The position numbers were made by a program, and so were the translations under genes. 64,000 nt of DNA from Rhizobiales bacterium NRL2 (lineage in GTDB: Bacteria > Pseudomonadota > Alphaproteobacteria > Minwuiales > Minwuiaceae), in NCBI GenBank assembly GCA_001664005.1, contig CP016093.1:186001-250000 (forward strand), read 5' to 3'. The notes under the pieces were generated by a model. The model had not been told where the DNA came from and made no database searches. It saw only the letters and a list, made by a program, of their open reading frames with translations. Shown here piece after piece: positions 10,520-20,530 of the stretch. The first letter of the stretch is position 1. Each line of letters begins with the position of its first letter.

Positions 10520-12382
10520 CTACTCCGCCGCCTGGCCGAGCAGGAAGCCGCCGGACTGGCGCGACCAGAGGTCGGCGTAGAGCCCGCCCCGGGCGATGAG
10601 ATCCTCGTGCCCGCCCTCCTCGACGATGCGGCCGCCGTCCATGACGATGAGGCGATCCATGGCCGCGATGGTCGAGAGACGGTGGGCGATGGCGATGACG
10701 GTCTTGCCTTCCATCAGGCGGTAGAGGTTCTGCTGGATCGCCGCCTCGACCTCCGAATCCAGCGCGCTCGTGGCCTCGTCCAGCACCAGGACCGGCGCGT
10801 CCTTCAGCAGCACCCGGGCGATGGCGATGCGCTGGCGCTGGCCACCGGAAAGCTTGACGCCGCGCTCGCCGACATGGGCGTCGTAGCCGCGCCGGCCGTT
10901 CATGTCCTCCAGGTCGAGGATGAAATCGTGCGCCTCGGCCCTTTTCCCCGCGGCGACGATCTCCGCCATGCTCGCGTCGCGGCGGCCATAGCGGATGTTC
11001 TCGGCCACCGAGCGGTGCAGCAGCGAGGTGTCCTGGGTGACCATGCCGATGGCGCCGCGCAGGCTCTCCTGGGTGACGCCGGCGATGTCGTGACCGTCGA
11101 TCTCGATGCGGCCCGCCTCCAGGTCGTAGAAGCGCAGCAGCAGGCTGACCAGCGTCGACTTGCCGGCGCCGGAGCGGCCGACGATGCCGATTTTCTCGCC
11201 GGGCCGGACCTCCAGATTCAGATGCTCGATAACGCGGTCGGATTCGCCCCGGGCCTTGCCGTAGTTGAAGCGGATGTCGCGGAAGGCGACGCGGCCCTCG
11301 GTCACCGCCAGCGGCGCGGCGCCGGGACGGTCGACCACCTCCCGGTCGCGGGCGATGGTGCCGATGCCGTCCTGGACCACGCCGATATTCTCGAACAGGC
11401 CGGAGACTTCCCACAGGATCCAGTGGGCCATGCCGTGGATGCGCAGCACCAGCCCCGTCGTGAAGGCCAGCGCGCCCAGTGTGACGATCCCGCCCTGCCA
11501 GAGCCAGATGGCAAGGCCGCCGACGGCGAAGAACAGCCCCGCGTTCAGCATCGTCATCAGGAACAGCAGCACCGTCGCCAGCCGCATGGAGCGGTAGACC
11601 GTGCCGAGGAAGGTCTCCATCCCCTCGCGGGCGTAAGCGTCCTCCTGTTCGGCATGGGCGAACATCTTCACCGTCTGGATGTTGGTGTAGCTGTCGACGA
11701 CGCGGCCGGTGACCATCGACCGCGCCTCCGCCTGATCGGCGGCGAGCTGCGCCATGCGCGGCACCAGGAAGTAGAGAATGGCGACATAGCCCGCCAGCCA
11801 GGCGACCAGCGGCACCGCCAGGCGCCAGTCGCTCATGGCGAACAGCACCACCGCCGAAATGAAGTAGATGCCGACATAGAGCAGGATCTCGCAGGTCTTC
11901 AGCACGGAATCGCGGACGCCGAGCGAGGTCTGCATCATCTTCGTCGCCACCCGGCCGGCGAAGTCGTCCTGGAAGAAGCCGACGGACTGGCGCAGCAGAT
12001 AGCGGTGCGCCTGCCAGCGCGTGCGCATGGCGAAATTGCCCAGCAGGCCCTGGTTCGACATCACCTCCGACAGCAGCATCACCGCCGGATAGACCACCAT
12101 GATGACAAAGCCCATGCCGACCAGTTCCGGCCAGTGGGTCTCCATGAAGGTCTCCCGGTCGGCGGCGGCCAGCCAGTCCACCAGATCGCCGATGAAGGAG
12201 AACAGCCAGACCTCGACGATGCCGACCAGCGCCGCGGTCAGCGCCGTCAGCGCGATCATGCGCCGGAACGGCCTAGCGTAATGCCAGACGAAGCTGAAGA
12301 AACCGGCGGGCGGTTTCGACGGCAGCTCAGGGGGAAAGACTTCCTGGCTCCGCTCCGCCCAATTGAAAATGCGGTCCAGCAC
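10520..12382 (-). CDS. ABC exporter half-transporter, fused permease and ATPase
   Basis: The protein is 620 aa with a GTG start preceded by GGGAG. The first 330 residues form an ABC type 1 exporter membrane domain with about six helices. The nucleotide-binding domain has Walker A GRSGAGKST near 405, the signature LSGGQRQRIAIARVLLKDAP near 510 and Walker B VLVLDEATSALDSE. Homodimers of this architecture export lipids or drugs across the inner membrane (MsbA/multidrug type). The substrate is not deducible. It is alone in its transcription unit. Confidence 0.9.
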   Translation of the reverse strand: MLDRIFNWAERSQEVFPPELPSKPPAGFFSFVWHYARPFRRMIALTALTAALVGIVEVWLFSFIGDLVDWLAAADRETFMETHWPELVGMGFVIMVVYPAVMLLSEVMSNQGLLGNFAMRTRWQAHRYLLRQSVGFFQDDFAGRVATKMMQTSLGVRDSVLKTCEILLYVGIYFISAVVLFAMSDWRLAVPLVAWLAGYVAILYFLVPRMAQLAADQAEARSMVTGRVVDSYTNIQTVKMFAHAEQEDAYAREGMETFLGTVYRSMRLATVLLFLMTMLNAGLFFAVGGLAIWLWQGGIVTLGALAFTTGLVLRIHGMAHWILWEVSGLFENIGVVQDGIGTIARDREVVDRPGAAPLAVTEGRVAFRDIRFNYGKARGESDRVIEHLNLEVRPGEKIGIVGRSGAGKSTLVSLLLRFYDLEAGRIEIDGHDIAGVTQESLRGAIGMVTQDTSLLHRSVAENIRYGRRDASMAEIVAAGKRAEAHDFILDLEDMNGRRGYDAHVGERGVKLSGGQRQRIAIARVLLKDAPVLVLDEATSALDSEVEAAIQQNLYRLMEGKTVIAIAHRLSTIAAMDRLIVMDGGRIVEEGGHEDLIARGGLYADLWSRQSGGFLLGQAAE

Positions 12383-12480
12383 GCGTGGCTCCCGTTGCGA
12401 AGGTCCGGGCTATATAGGGCAATTCCCCGCCAGATCGAACCGGCTTTCCTTCCCCCTGATTCATGGCGGGACCGGCGCAT

Positions 12481-12600
12481 CCACGCGTCCCGGGACCCAC
12501 GCCTGAGCCTTCCCGCCGGAAAAGGCGCGACCGGATCTGCTCAGGCATGGGTCCCGAATCGGGCCTGCGGCCCGTTCAGGACTCGGTCAGTATGGCGAAG
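12481..12600. repeat. Family C palindromic repeat (C1)
   Basis: The arms are 12492-12508 (GGGACCCACGCCTGAGC) and 12539-12555, complementary at 16 of 17 positions. A second small hairpin with GGGCC arms and a CAGGACTCGG tail follow. Homologues are at 36217-36363 and, inverted, at 48621-48763. It lies in the 329-base gap 12383-12711 between the exporter and cystathionine beta-synthase genes; apart from this repeat, the hairpin at 12636-12659 and the exporter's upstream region, nothing else was seen there. Confidence 0.8.
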
Positions 12601-12635
12601 GTCCGGCGACCCCCTCCCGGCGGGTGCCGCGCCGA

Positions 12636-12659
12636 CCTCCCCCTGATCCCAGGGGGAGG
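12636..12659. repeat. Family B hairpin (B5)
   Basis: CCTCCCCCTG pairs with CAGGGGGAGG around ATCC. It is preceded by CCCCTCCCGGCGGGTGCCGC, which resembles the leader of other family B copies. It lies about 50 bases downstream of the cystathionine beta-synthase stop and may also act as a transcription end structure. Confidence 0.7.
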
Positions 12660-12711
12660 TGATGTTCTCACGGATCGCCGGCCCCTCTGCGGCCCGGACC
12701 CGGTCGGGTCG

Positions 12712-14097
12712 TCACCCCTCGACGGCGTTGGCCGCGACCTGGCGCATGTGGTTGATCACGTCGACGCGGGTGATGAGGCCATAGAAGGTGTCCTCGTCGG
12801 CGACGATCGCCACCTTGTCGGCGCGCAGGATCGGCATCAGCTCGGCCTCGGAGGCGTCGGGGCGGATGGTCTCCAGCCGCGTGACCATGAACTCGCTCAC
12901 CGGCTTCTTGAAGTTCTCCTCATGGCCCTGCACGGCCAGCAACAGGTCGCTCTCGTCGATGATGCCGGTGATCCGCTCGCCCTCCATGACGGGCAGCTGG
13001 GAGACGTCGAACATGCGCAAGCGCGAATAGGCCGTCAGCAGGGTGTCGCCGGGATTGATGGTGACCACGTCGCCCTCGTCGGCACGGCGGATGATCATGT
13101 CGCGCAGATCGCCGTGGCGGCGGCGGCGGATCAGTCCCTGATCGACCAGCCAGGCGCGGTTGAAGGCCTTGGAGAGATACTTGTTGCCCGTGTCGCAGAC
13201 CAGCGTCACCACGCGCTTCGCCTCGGTCTGCTCCCGGCAGTAGCTGAGCGCCGCGGCCAGCAGCGTGCCCGTCGACGAGCCGCCCAGAATGCCTTCCTTC
13301 GTGATCAGTTCGCCCAGCGCCGCGAAGGAATCCGCGTCGGAGACCGTGATCCCGCGGGCGATCACCGAGAGATCGCAGTTCGGCGGGATGAAGTCCTCGC
13401 CGATCCCCTCGATCAGCCAGGAGCCGACATCCGTCGAGATATTTCCGGTATTCGCCGCCTCGGCGACGATCGACCCCTCCGGATCGGCGACGATCATCTC
13501 CGTCTTCGGCGAGTTCTCCTTCATGAAACGGCCGATACCGGTGATGGTGCCGCCGGAGCCGACGCCGCAGAAGATCGCGTCCACGTCGCCGTCCATCTGC
13601 GCCAGGATCTCCGGGCCCGTGCCGCGGTAGTGCGCCTCCGGATTGGCGGGATTGGAGAACTGGTCGACCCAGAAGGCGCCGGGAATCTCGCGCTCCAGCC
13701 GTTCAGCGATGTCCTGGTAATATTCCGGGTGCCCCTTGCCGACGTCGGAGCGGGTCAGCCGCACCTCGACCCCCAGGGCCTTGAGATGCTGGATCTTGTC
13801 CAGACTCATCTTGTCGGGAATCACCAGGATCAGGCGGTAGCCCTTCAGCGCGGCGACCAGCGCCAGGCCGAGGCCGGTATTGCCCGCCGTCGCCTCGATC
13901 AGCGTGCCACCGGGCTTCAGCCGGCCGTCGCGCTCGGCGGCCTCGATCATCGACAGGCCGATGCGGTCCTTCACCGAACCGCCGGGATTCTGGCTTTCCA
14001 GCTTGGCGAACAGCCGGCAGGGGCCGGCGTCGAGATTTCTCAGTTCGACCATCGGCGTGTTGCCGATCAGATCCAGCACGGACGAACAGGCGGTCAT
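12712..14097 (-). CDS. Cystathionine beta-synthase with C-terminal CBS domain pair
   Basis: The protein is 461 aa. The N-terminal fold-type II PLP domain has SVKDR with K43 as Schiff-base lysine, the substrate loop EATAGNTG and the phosphate loop GVGSGGTITG. Residues about 330-461 form two CBS motifs that usually bind adenosyl ligands and regulate activity. The reaction joins serine and homocysteine to cystathionine in transsulfuration; a cysteine synthase role cannot be excluded. The start at 14097 gives MTACSSVLDLIGNTPMVEL, the usual family beginning. It is downstream of and on the same strand as the threonine/serine dehydratase gene. Confidence 0.88.
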   Translation of the reverse strand: MTACSSVLDLIGNTPMVELRNLDAGPCRLFAKLESQNPGGSVKDRIGLSMIEAAERDGRLKPGGTLIEATAGNTGLGLALVAALKGYRLILVIPDKMSLDKIQHLKALGVEVRLTRSDVGKGHPEYYQDIAERLEREIPGAFWVDQFSNPANPEAHYRGTGPEILAQMDGDVDAIFCGVGSGGTITGIGRFMKENSPKTEMIVADPEGSIVAEAANTGNISTDVGSWLIEGIGEDFIPPNCDLSVIARGITVSDADSFAALGELITKEGILGGSSTGTLLAAALSYCREQTEAKRVVTLVCDTGNKYLSKAFNRAWLVDQGLIRRRRHGDLRDMIIRRADEGDVVTINPGDTLLTAYSRLRMFDVSQLPVMEGERITGIIDESDLLLAVQGHEENFKKPVSEFMVTRLETIRPDASEAELMPILRADKVAIVADEDTFYGLITRVDVINHMRQVAANAVEG

Positions 14098-14154
14098 GGC
14101 GCGTCTCCCCGGTCTCTTCCCCGCCGGAAAGCCTAGCGCACGCACCGTGCCGCG

Positions 14155-15147
14155 TCACGCGGCCGACGGCATCTCCGTCATGTCGAGGGCGCGGCGGAAC
14201 AGCGCCGGGTCGACATTGCCGCCGGAGACCACGACGACGGCGGTGCGGCCGGCCAGTTCCACCCGTCCCGACAGCAGCGCCGCCAGCGCCACCACGCCGC
14301 CGGGTTCGGCCACGATCTTCAGCTCCAGGAAGGCGTCGCGCATGGCCGCCAGCGCCTCCTCGTCACTGACGCCGACCCCCGCCGAGAGGGTGCGCCGGCC
14401 GATCTCGAAGGTGATCTCGCCCGGCGTCGGCGTCAGGATGGCGTCGCAGATGCTGCGCGCCGACGGGTCCACCGCAACCCGGACGCCGCCCGCCAGCGAG
14501 CGGCCCCAGTCGTCGAAATCCGCCGGCTCCGCGGGGTGCACGGCGATCCGGGGAAAAGCGTCCTTCAGCGCGATGGAGACCCCGCTGATCAGCCCGCCGC
14601 CGCCCGCCGGGCAGAGGGCGAAGTCCGGCACGACGCCCGCCTCGGCGCATTGCTCGGCGATCTCCAGCCCCACCGTGCCCTGGCCGGCGATCACGCTTTC
14701 CTGGTCGTAGGGCTTCACCAGGGTCAGGCCGCGCTCGGCCATCAGCCGCTCGCCCAGCGCCTCCCGGTTCTCCGAATAGCGGTCGTAGAGCACGACCTCC
14801 GCCCCGTACTCGGCGGTGTTGCGCTTTTTCAGCTCCGGCGCGTCATGGGGCATGATGATGGTCGCCGGCGCGCCGAACAGTTTCGCCGAGAGCGCCACGC
14901 CCTGGGCGTGGTTGCCCGAGGAATAGGCGATGACGCCCCCCGCGCGCACCGCCGGGTCCATGGCGCTCAACGTGTTGAAGGCGCCGCGGAACTTGAACGA
15001 GCCCGTGCGCTGCAGGCATTCGGGCTTCACCAGCAGCCGCCCGCCGAGGCGGTCGTTGAGGCGCGCCGATTCCAGCAGCGGTGTGCGGATGGCCCTGCCC
15101 CGCAGCCGCGCGGCAGCGGCGCGGATATCGTCGACCGAAACCGTCAT
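14155..15147 (-). CDS. Threonine/serine dehydratase (fold-type II PLP enzyme)
   Basis: The protein is 330 aa. The PLP lysine is K52 in SFKFRGA, the substrate loop is SSGNHAQG and the phosphate-binding loop is PAGGGGLISG. It lacks the C-terminal ACT-like regulatory domain of biosynthetic IlvA, so a catabolic threonine ammonia-lyase or serine racemase/dehydratase is most likely. It is followed after 57 bases by cystathionine beta-synthase, suggesting one unit handling serine, threonine and sulfur amino acids. Confidence 0.85.
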   Translation of the reverse strand: MTVSVDDIRAAAARLRGRAIRTPLLESARLNDRLGGRLLVKPECLQRTGSFKFRGAFNTLSAMDPAVRAGGVIAYSSGNHAQGVALSAKLFGAPATIIMPHDAPELKKRNTAEYGAEVVLYDRYSENREALGERLMAERGLTLVKPYDQESVIAGQGTVGLEIAEQCAEAGVVPDFALCPAGGGGLISGVSIALKDAFPRIAVHPAEPADFDDWGRSLAGGVRVAVDPSARSICDAILTPTPGEITFEIGRRTLSAGVGVSDEEALAAMRDAFLELKIVAEPGGVVALAALLSGRVELAGRTAVVVVSGGNVDPALFRRALDMTEMPSAA

Positions 15148-15319
15148 GGCGGGCTCTCTCCCCTCTCCGGCGCCCGGACACCGCGCCGGGCGGTGCTGAA
15201 AGTGACGCCTATTCTGCCGCCGTCAACCTGAAGCGCCGGCATCGTTTACCTTTCGGCAAGGATCGGGGCGATAGCATAATGGTTAACGCGTTCAGACAAT
15301 GGCCACCGGAGCGCCCCGA

Positions 15320-16372
15320 ATGATTTCCGCACCCTCCGCCATCGCCCGCTTCGCCGCTGCGCTCGCGCTCGCCGGCTGCCTCGTCATGGCCGCCGCGCCC
15401 GGTTCCGGGGTCCGCGCCGGCGCGGTGCTGGACCGCGTCAAGGCCGACGGGGTGGTGCGCTGCGGCGTCACCCGCAGCGGCCAGGGCCTCTCGGCGATCG
15501 ACGAGAACGGCCGCTGGCAGGGCATGTTCATCGACTACTGCCGGGCCCTTGCCGCCGCCGCTCTGGAGGATCCGGAGGCGGTGGAGTTCTACGAAGTCAA
15601 CGACGTCATCCGCTTCGAGGCCCTGGCGGCCGACGGCTTCGACGTGCTGATGGCCAACACCACCTGGACGATCACCCGCGACACCGCGCTGGGGATCAGC
15701 TTCACCGGGACAATCTACTATGACGGCCAGAGCTTCCTGGCCCACCGCTCCCTGGGCGCCCGCAACCTGGCCGAGGTCGAGCAGGCCAATGTCTGCGTCA
15801 GCGGCGGCACCACCACCCTGAAGAACGTCAACGAACTGGTCCGCACCTATTACCCCGGCCTCAAGGTCATCGAGTTCCAGTCCATCGACGGCACCTATGA
15901 GAGCTTCTTCGCCCGCGAGTGCGAGATCATCACCTATGACCGCGTGGTGCTGATCTCCCAGCTCCGCAACCGCGCCAGCGACCCCGGCAACTTCGTGCTG
16001 TTCCCCGAGATCGTCTCCAAGGAGCCGCTGGGTCCGGCGGTGCGCCGGGGCGACCAGGAATGGTTCGACCTGGTGCGCTGGACGGTGCTGGCCACCATCG
16101 CCGCCGAGGAGATGGGCGTGACCGCCGCGAACGTGGACGAGATGCGCGCATCCGACGACCCGGAGGTACGCCGCCTGCTGGGCGCCGACGGCGCCATCGG
16201 CGCCGGCATGGGGGTCGACAATGACTGGGCCGTGCGGGCGATCCGCGCCGTCGGCAATTACGGCGAGATCTTCGACCGTCATGTCGGCGAGAATTCGCCG
16301 CTGAAGATGGACCGCGGCCTGAACGCGCTGTGGACCGAGGGAGGGCTGCATTACGCACCGCCGGTCAGATAG
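15320..16372 (+). CDS. Periplasmic amino-acid-type solute-binding protein (AapJ-like), orphan
   Basis: The protein is 350 aa from ATG 15320; a second in-frame ATG at 15299 has no clear ribosome site. An N-terminal signal is followed by a family 3 (SBP_bac_3) fold: VVRCGVTRSGQGLSAIDENG, WQGMFIDYCRALAAA, VLMANTTWTITRD and VCVSGGTTTLKN are typical of the general L-amino acid binding protein AapJ. An LAGC string at 17-20 could serve as a lipobox but may be chance. No permease or ATPase gene is adjacent; a sensor kinase follows after 24 bases, so it may act in sensing rather than transport. Confidence 0.85.
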   Translation: MISAPSAIARFAAALALAGCLVMAAAPGSGVRAGAVLDRVKADGVVRCGVTRSGQGLSAIDENGRWQGMFIDYCRALAAAALEDPEAVEFYEVNDVIRFEALAADGFDVLMANTTWTITRDTALGISFTGTIYYDGQSFLAHRSLGARNLAEVEQANVCVSGGTTTLKNVNELVRTYYPGLKVIEFQSIDGTYESFFARECEIITYDRVVLISQLRNRASDPGNFVLFPEIVSKEPLGPAVRRGDQEWFDLVRWTVLATIAAEEMGVTAANVDEMRASDDPEVRRLLGADGAIGAGMGVDNDWAVRAIRAVGNYGEIFDRHVGENSPLKMDRGLNALWTEGGLHYAPPVR

Positions 16373-16396
16373 GCCCGGATCCCGGAGTCCGGGACG

Positions 16397-18331
16397 ATGA
16401 GGGGACGCTCCGTCGCGACCAAGTTCTCCGCGGCGCTGGCCGTGATCGCGCTGGTGGTGATCGGCGCGATCGTCACGGCGCTGTTCACCTTCGACCGCAT
16501 GCAGGGCTCCTACGAGGCGGTGGCGCGCGAAGCGATGCCGAAGCTCATCGCCGCCTCCCGCCTCGGCTCGATCACCAGCGCCATCTCGTCCACCGCGCCG
16601 TCGCTGGCGCGCGTCGATTCGGAATTCGTCCGCCAGGCCATCAACCACCGCCTGGCCGACCACCTGGGGTCGCTCGAAGCGGCGCTGTCGACCTTCGAGC
16701 GGCGCGTCGGCGTCGGCTCGCCCGCCGATCGGGAACTGGTGAGGGCCGTCGAATCCCGCCGCGCCGACATGATCGAGAACCTGCAGCGGCTGAATGACTC
16801 CGTCGCCCGCCGCATCGTCATCGAGAACAGCATCGCCGAACATACCCGCGGGGCGCTGCGGCTCCGCGCCCGGGTGCAGGATCTGGAGAGCGCCGGGCGC
16901 GAGCGCCGCCTGGCCGTGCCCTTCGGCTGGCTCACCGAGGTCGACTGGGCTCTGGGCGCGCAGCTCGCCCTGCCGGCGGCGGAAAGCTCGGTCCGGATCG
17001 GCAGGCTGGAGGACGAGTTCGAACGCCATGTCGGCATCGCCACCGAGCGGATGGACAACTTCGCCTCCGTGGCGCCCGTGCCCGAAGAGGTGGCGTCGGT
17101 CCACGAGGCCTTCGTCCGACTGGTCGCCGCGACGCGCATCTCCTTCGGTCTGCAGCGCGAGCTGGTGGTCCTGGAGCGCCGCCAGGAAGGCCTGCTGGCC
17201 AACAACAAGCTGCTGTCCAACCGGCTCAACAGCGCCGTGTCCGACCTGTTCTTCCACATCCGCGACGACACCGAGCGGCGCAACGCCGACATCGTGCAGC
17301 TGGAGCGCGAGAGCACCGCGATCCTGACGGTCGCCCTGGTGCTGAGCGTGCTGCTGATCGGCGGCCTGCTGTTCTTCGTGCGCAACGACGTGCTGGCGCG
17401 CCTGTCGAACCTGAAGTCGTCCATGTTCGCCTGGGTCGAGGGCGAGCGCGCGCCGATCCCCGTCGACGGCCGCGACGAGATCGCCGACATGGGGCGCGCC
17501 TTCGACTACATGGTCGGCGCGGTCACCGAGCGCGAGCAGCGCCTGACCGAGGCCAAGGAGAAGGCCGAGGTGCTGGCCGAGGAAGCCGAGACCGCGAACC
17601 GCGCCAAGTCGATGTTCCTGGCCAACATGAGCCACGAACTGCGCACGCCGCTGAACGCCATCATCGGCTTCTCGGAGATGATCACGATCTTCAAGTTCGA
17701 TCCCGGCAAGAACGAGGAATACGCCGGCTACATCAACACCAGCGGCAAGCACCTGCTGGCGGTGATCAACGATGTCCTGGACTTCTCCAAGATCGAGGCC
17801 GGCAAGCGCGAACTGGAGCTGGCGCCGCTGGATCTCGGCGAGGCCGTGGCCGCGGTCACGCCCATGATCGAGTTCCAGATGGAGGACAAGGATCTGGAGC
17901 TGCGCCAGCGGCTGGAGCCGGACGTCCGGCTCAACGCCGACGCCCAGGCCATCCGCCAGATCCTGCTCAACCTGCTGTCGAACGCCGTCAAGTTCTCCCA
18001 TCCGGGCGGCGTCATCGAGGTGCGCGCCCGCGACGCCGGCGGCGAATACCTGGTCGAGGTCGCCGACCAGGGCATCGGCATCTCGCCGGACCAGCTGCGG
18101 GAAATCCTCCAGCCCTTCCATCAGGCGCGCAATCAGTACCAGTCCCAGGGCGGCGGCACGGGGCTGGGGCTCAGCATCGCCGACAGCCTGATGCGCATGC
18201 ACGGCGGCCGCATCGAGATCGAGAGCCGCCGCGGCGCGGGCGCCACGGTGCGCCTCTTCTTCCCCGGCCACCTGGTGCTCCGCACCGAGACCGAACCGGC
18301 GGCGCGGCTGTCAGCAGGCGCCGCGGGCTGA
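16397..18331 (+). CDS. Membrane sensor histidine kinase
   Basis: The protein is 644 aa. Transmembrane helices at about 12-32 and 308-328 flank a 275-residue periplasmic helical region. HAMP is about 329-378 with a short coiled coil to 405. HisKA holds [10 protein letters not shown] with phospho-acceptor H413; the HATPase domain has [17 protein letters not shown] and GGTGLGLS. No receiver domain or response regulator gene is nearby. It sits 24 bases after the binding-protein gene and is probably co-transcribed with it, so the binding protein may present its ligand to the kinase. Its 3' end overlaps the convergent transglycosylase gene by 21 bases. Confidence 0.92.
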   Translation: MRGRSVATKFSAALAVIALVVIGAIVTALFTFDRMQGSYEAVAREAMPKLIAASRLGSITSAISSTAPSLARVDSEFVRQAINHRLADHLGSLEAALSTFERRVGVGSPADRELVRAVESRRADMIENLQRLNDSVARRIVIENSIAEHTRGALRLRARVQDLESAGRERRLAVPFGWLTEVDWALGAQLALPAAESSVRIGRLEDEFERHVGIATERMDNFASVAPVPEEVASVHEAFVRLVAATRISFGLQRELVVLERRQEGLLANNKLLSNRLNSAVSDLFFHIRDDTERRNADIVQLERESTAILTVALVLSVLLIGGLLFFVRNDVLARLSNLKSSMFAWVEGERAPIPVDGRDEIADMGRAFDYMVGAVTEREQRLTEAKEKAEVLAEEAETANRAKSMFLANMSHELRTPLNAIIGFSEMITIFKFDPGKNEEYAGYINTSGKHLLAVINDVLDFSKIEAGKRELELAPLDLGEAVAAVTPMIEFQMEDKDLELRQRLEPDVRLNADAQAIRQILLNLLSNAVKFSHPGGVIEVRARDAGGEYLVEVADQGIGISPDQLREILQPFHQARNQYQSQGGGTGLGLSIADSLMRMHGGRIEIESRRGAGATVRLFFPGHLVLRTETEPAARLSAGAAG

Positions 18332-20362
18332 AGCCGCGAGACAGACCGCCGCCGGTCTGAGGCCGAGATCCTCGTCGAGGCGGTTGGGCGCCGATCGGCC
18401 CCGGGCGAGGCGCACCCTGTAGACCTGCAGCCCCTCCAGCACCCGCTGCACGTAGTTGCGGGTCTCGTAGAACGGGATCATCTCCACCCAGTCGACGGGA
18501 TGAACCGCGCCGCTGCGGGGGTCGCCGTTCTCCTCGATCCACTGATTCACCCGGCTGGGGCCGGCGTTGTAGGCCGCGATGGCCATGGGCAGATAGCCGT
18601 CGAACCGGTCGATCAGCTCCCTCAGATAGCTGCTGCCGAGGGCGACGTTGTAGGCCGCGTCGCGGGTCAGCCGGGCGGGAGTGTAGGCGAGCGCGATGTC
18701 GCCGGCCTTCTCGCGCGCGGTGTCGGGCATGAGCTGCATCAGCCCGCGCGCGCCGACGGGACTCACCGCCTCGACATTGAAGGTGCTTTCCTGGCGGGCG
18801 ATGGCGTGGGCCAGGGCGGGATCGACGAAGGGGTTGTCGCGCAGGGCCGCGTGCACCGGATAGGCCGTCTGCATCACGTCGGCGCCCGCGGCGAGGCCGA
18901 TCTTGCCGAGCAGGACCTGCATGTCGGTCATGCCGGTATCGTCGGCAAAGCGCGCGGCAGCGGCGTAGTCCTTCGGCGTTTCGGCGGTCTCCACGGCGTG
19001 CGACAGCAGGGTGCGGGCCAGGGCGTTCTGGTCCACCTCCATCAGCAGGCGCGCCATGACCGCCAGCGGCCGTTCGGCGAAGGCGCGGACGCGCGCTTCC
19101 GCGACCGGCTCCGGCGGCGGCAGCGCCAGATCCGCCCGGCCCAGGCGCAGCGCGGCAAGCTGGCCGTAATAGGTGTTGGGATGGATCGCCGCCAGCTCCA
19201 GCAGTTCCTGCGCCTCCCGCGCGTTGCCCAGCTCGTGATGGGCCATCGCCGTCCAGTAGGCCCCCCGGGCGCGGCTGATCGGCGTGCCGACGCCGTCGTA
19301 GAGGGTGCGGAAATGCGCCAGCGCCGCTTCCGGCCGGCCGACGAATCGCAGCGCCAGCCAGCCGGCCTCGAACTCCAGGCGGGCGAAGTTGATGCCCTCG
19401 TCGATGCCGTGATCGCGGGCGATGCGGTAGGCGCTCTCGAAATCGCCATCCTGGATCAGATTGCGGATCTGGATGCGCCGCTCCACCCACCAGCGGCTGT
19501 CGATCCCCGGCATCGGCCCGGCCTTCGACAGGATGTCCTGGGCTTCGGCGTTGCGGTCGTGGCGGCGCAGATAGCGCACCCGCTCGTAGACCAGTCCCGG
19601 ATTGTCCTTCAGCGACGGTGGTACGCGGTCATGGGCCGCTTCGGCGCGGCTGCGGGCGAAGCGCAGGCTCAGGCGCGCATCGGCCAGCAGCCAGTAGTCG
19701 CTGGGCACCAGCGGCTCCATGCGTCCCGCCGCGCTGCTCTGCCCGTTCCAGACCAGCCGGTCGAGGCGCTTCCAGTGGTCCTCGGTGGTGAAGGCGTCGC
19801 CGAAGGCGGCAAGAAGATCCGCTTCCAGCGACTTGTCCAGATCGTGGTCGTGCCAGGCGTGCTTCGCGACGCGGATGGCCGGCAGGCGCGCGCCTTGCCC
19901 GTCGAGCAGCAGGGCGTGGCGCACGACGCCTTCGCCGGTCACCGGGGGGTGCCGTTCGAAGTGGGTCAGCGCCTCGCTGACGCCCGCCTCCCGCGCCACC
20001 AGCCGCTCCAGCTCGACGCGCACCGCGTCCAGGCTGGGGAATTCGGGATGGGCGTCCAGGAAGGCCCGGATCGCGTCGCGGTCCTCCACGCCCTCGCGGC
20101 GGATGCGCAGCCATTGCAGCACCGGAAACAGACGGTCGTCGCGGATGCCGCCGAGAATGCGGTCGAGCGCATCCCATTCGCGGTCCCGCGCCGCGTCGAA
20201 AGCCCGGCGGTAGGCCTGGCGGTCGGCGGCGGAGAGCATGGCGCTCTCGCGGCTCTGCACGCGCCGTTCCTCGTTGGCCGGGGGCAGGGGCGCGGCTGTG
20301 GCGGCGGCGGCCGTCATGGCCGACAGGACGAGGGCGATCGCAAGAATCGGGGAGGGTCGCAA
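18311..20362 (-). CDS. Soluble lytic murein transglycosylase (Slt70-like)
   Basis: The protein is about 683 aa. An N-terminal signal peptide (hydrophobic run ending AAAATAAP) is followed by a long alpha-helical superhelix and a C-terminal SLT domain: [20 protein letters not shown] with catalytic Glu near 525, [10 protein letters not shown] and [15 protein letters not shown]. It cleaves peptidoglycan glycan strands in the periplasm with formation of anhydro-muropeptides. The TTG at 20362 is chosen because GGAGG lies six bases upstream; another TTG at 20413 is in frame. It is divergent from dapA. Confidence 0.9.
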   Translation of the reverse strand: MRPSPILAIALVLSAMTAAAATAAPLPPANEERRVQSRESAMLSAADRQAYRRAFDAARDREWDALDRILGGIRDDRLFPVLQWLRIRREGVEDRDAIRAFLDAHPEFPSLDAVRVELERLVAREAGVSEALTHFERHPPVTGEGVVRHALLLDGQGARLPAIRVAKHAWHDHDLDKSLEADLLAAFGDAFTTEDHWKRLDRLVWNGQSSAAGRMEPLVPSDYWLLADARLSLRFARSRAEAAHDRVPPSLKDNPGLVYERVRYLRRHDRNAEAQDILSKAGPMPGIDSRWWVERRIQIRNLIQDGDFESAYRIARDHGIDEGINFARLEFEAGWLALRFVGRPEAALAHFRTLYDGVGTPISRARGAYWTAMAHHELGNAREAQELLELAAIHPNTYYGQLAALRLGRADLALPPPEPVAEARVRAFAERPLAVMARLLMEVDQNALARTLLSHAVETAETPKDYAAAARFADDTGMTDMQVLLGKIGLAAGADVMQTAYPVHAALRDNPFVDPALAHAIARQESTFNVEAVSPVGARGLMQLMPDTAREKAGDIALAYTPARLTRDAAYNVALGSSYLRELIDRFDGYLPMAIAAYNAGPSRVNQWIEENGDPRSGAVHPVDWVEMIPFYETRNYVQRVLEGLQVYRVRLARGRSAPNRLDEDLGLRPAAVCLAASARGAC

Positions 20363-20530
20363 ACAGGGCCTCCGTTGCTGGGTCGAGCCTGCCCGACCAT
20401 ATGGGGACGTCAAGCCGGATTTCGCAGGGCCGTCGCGGCCGCCGCCACAACTCGCCGCTTGCCCGGCCTCGGGCGGCGTCGCTATAAGCGGTCGTTCCGG
20501 CCCCCGGCCTCAACCGACGGAGACAGTGAG

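Noticed and set aside
10304-12646. Open frame of 780 codons on the plus strand opposite the ABC exporter
   Set aside because: The composition is a GC artefact, and the minus strand has full exporter motifs.
15209-18271. Long open frame of about 1000 codons on the minus strand opposite the binding protein and kinase
   Set aside because: It is an antisense frame opened by high GC. It is rich in Ala, Arg, Gly, Asp and His with no domain, while the plus strand holds two clear families.
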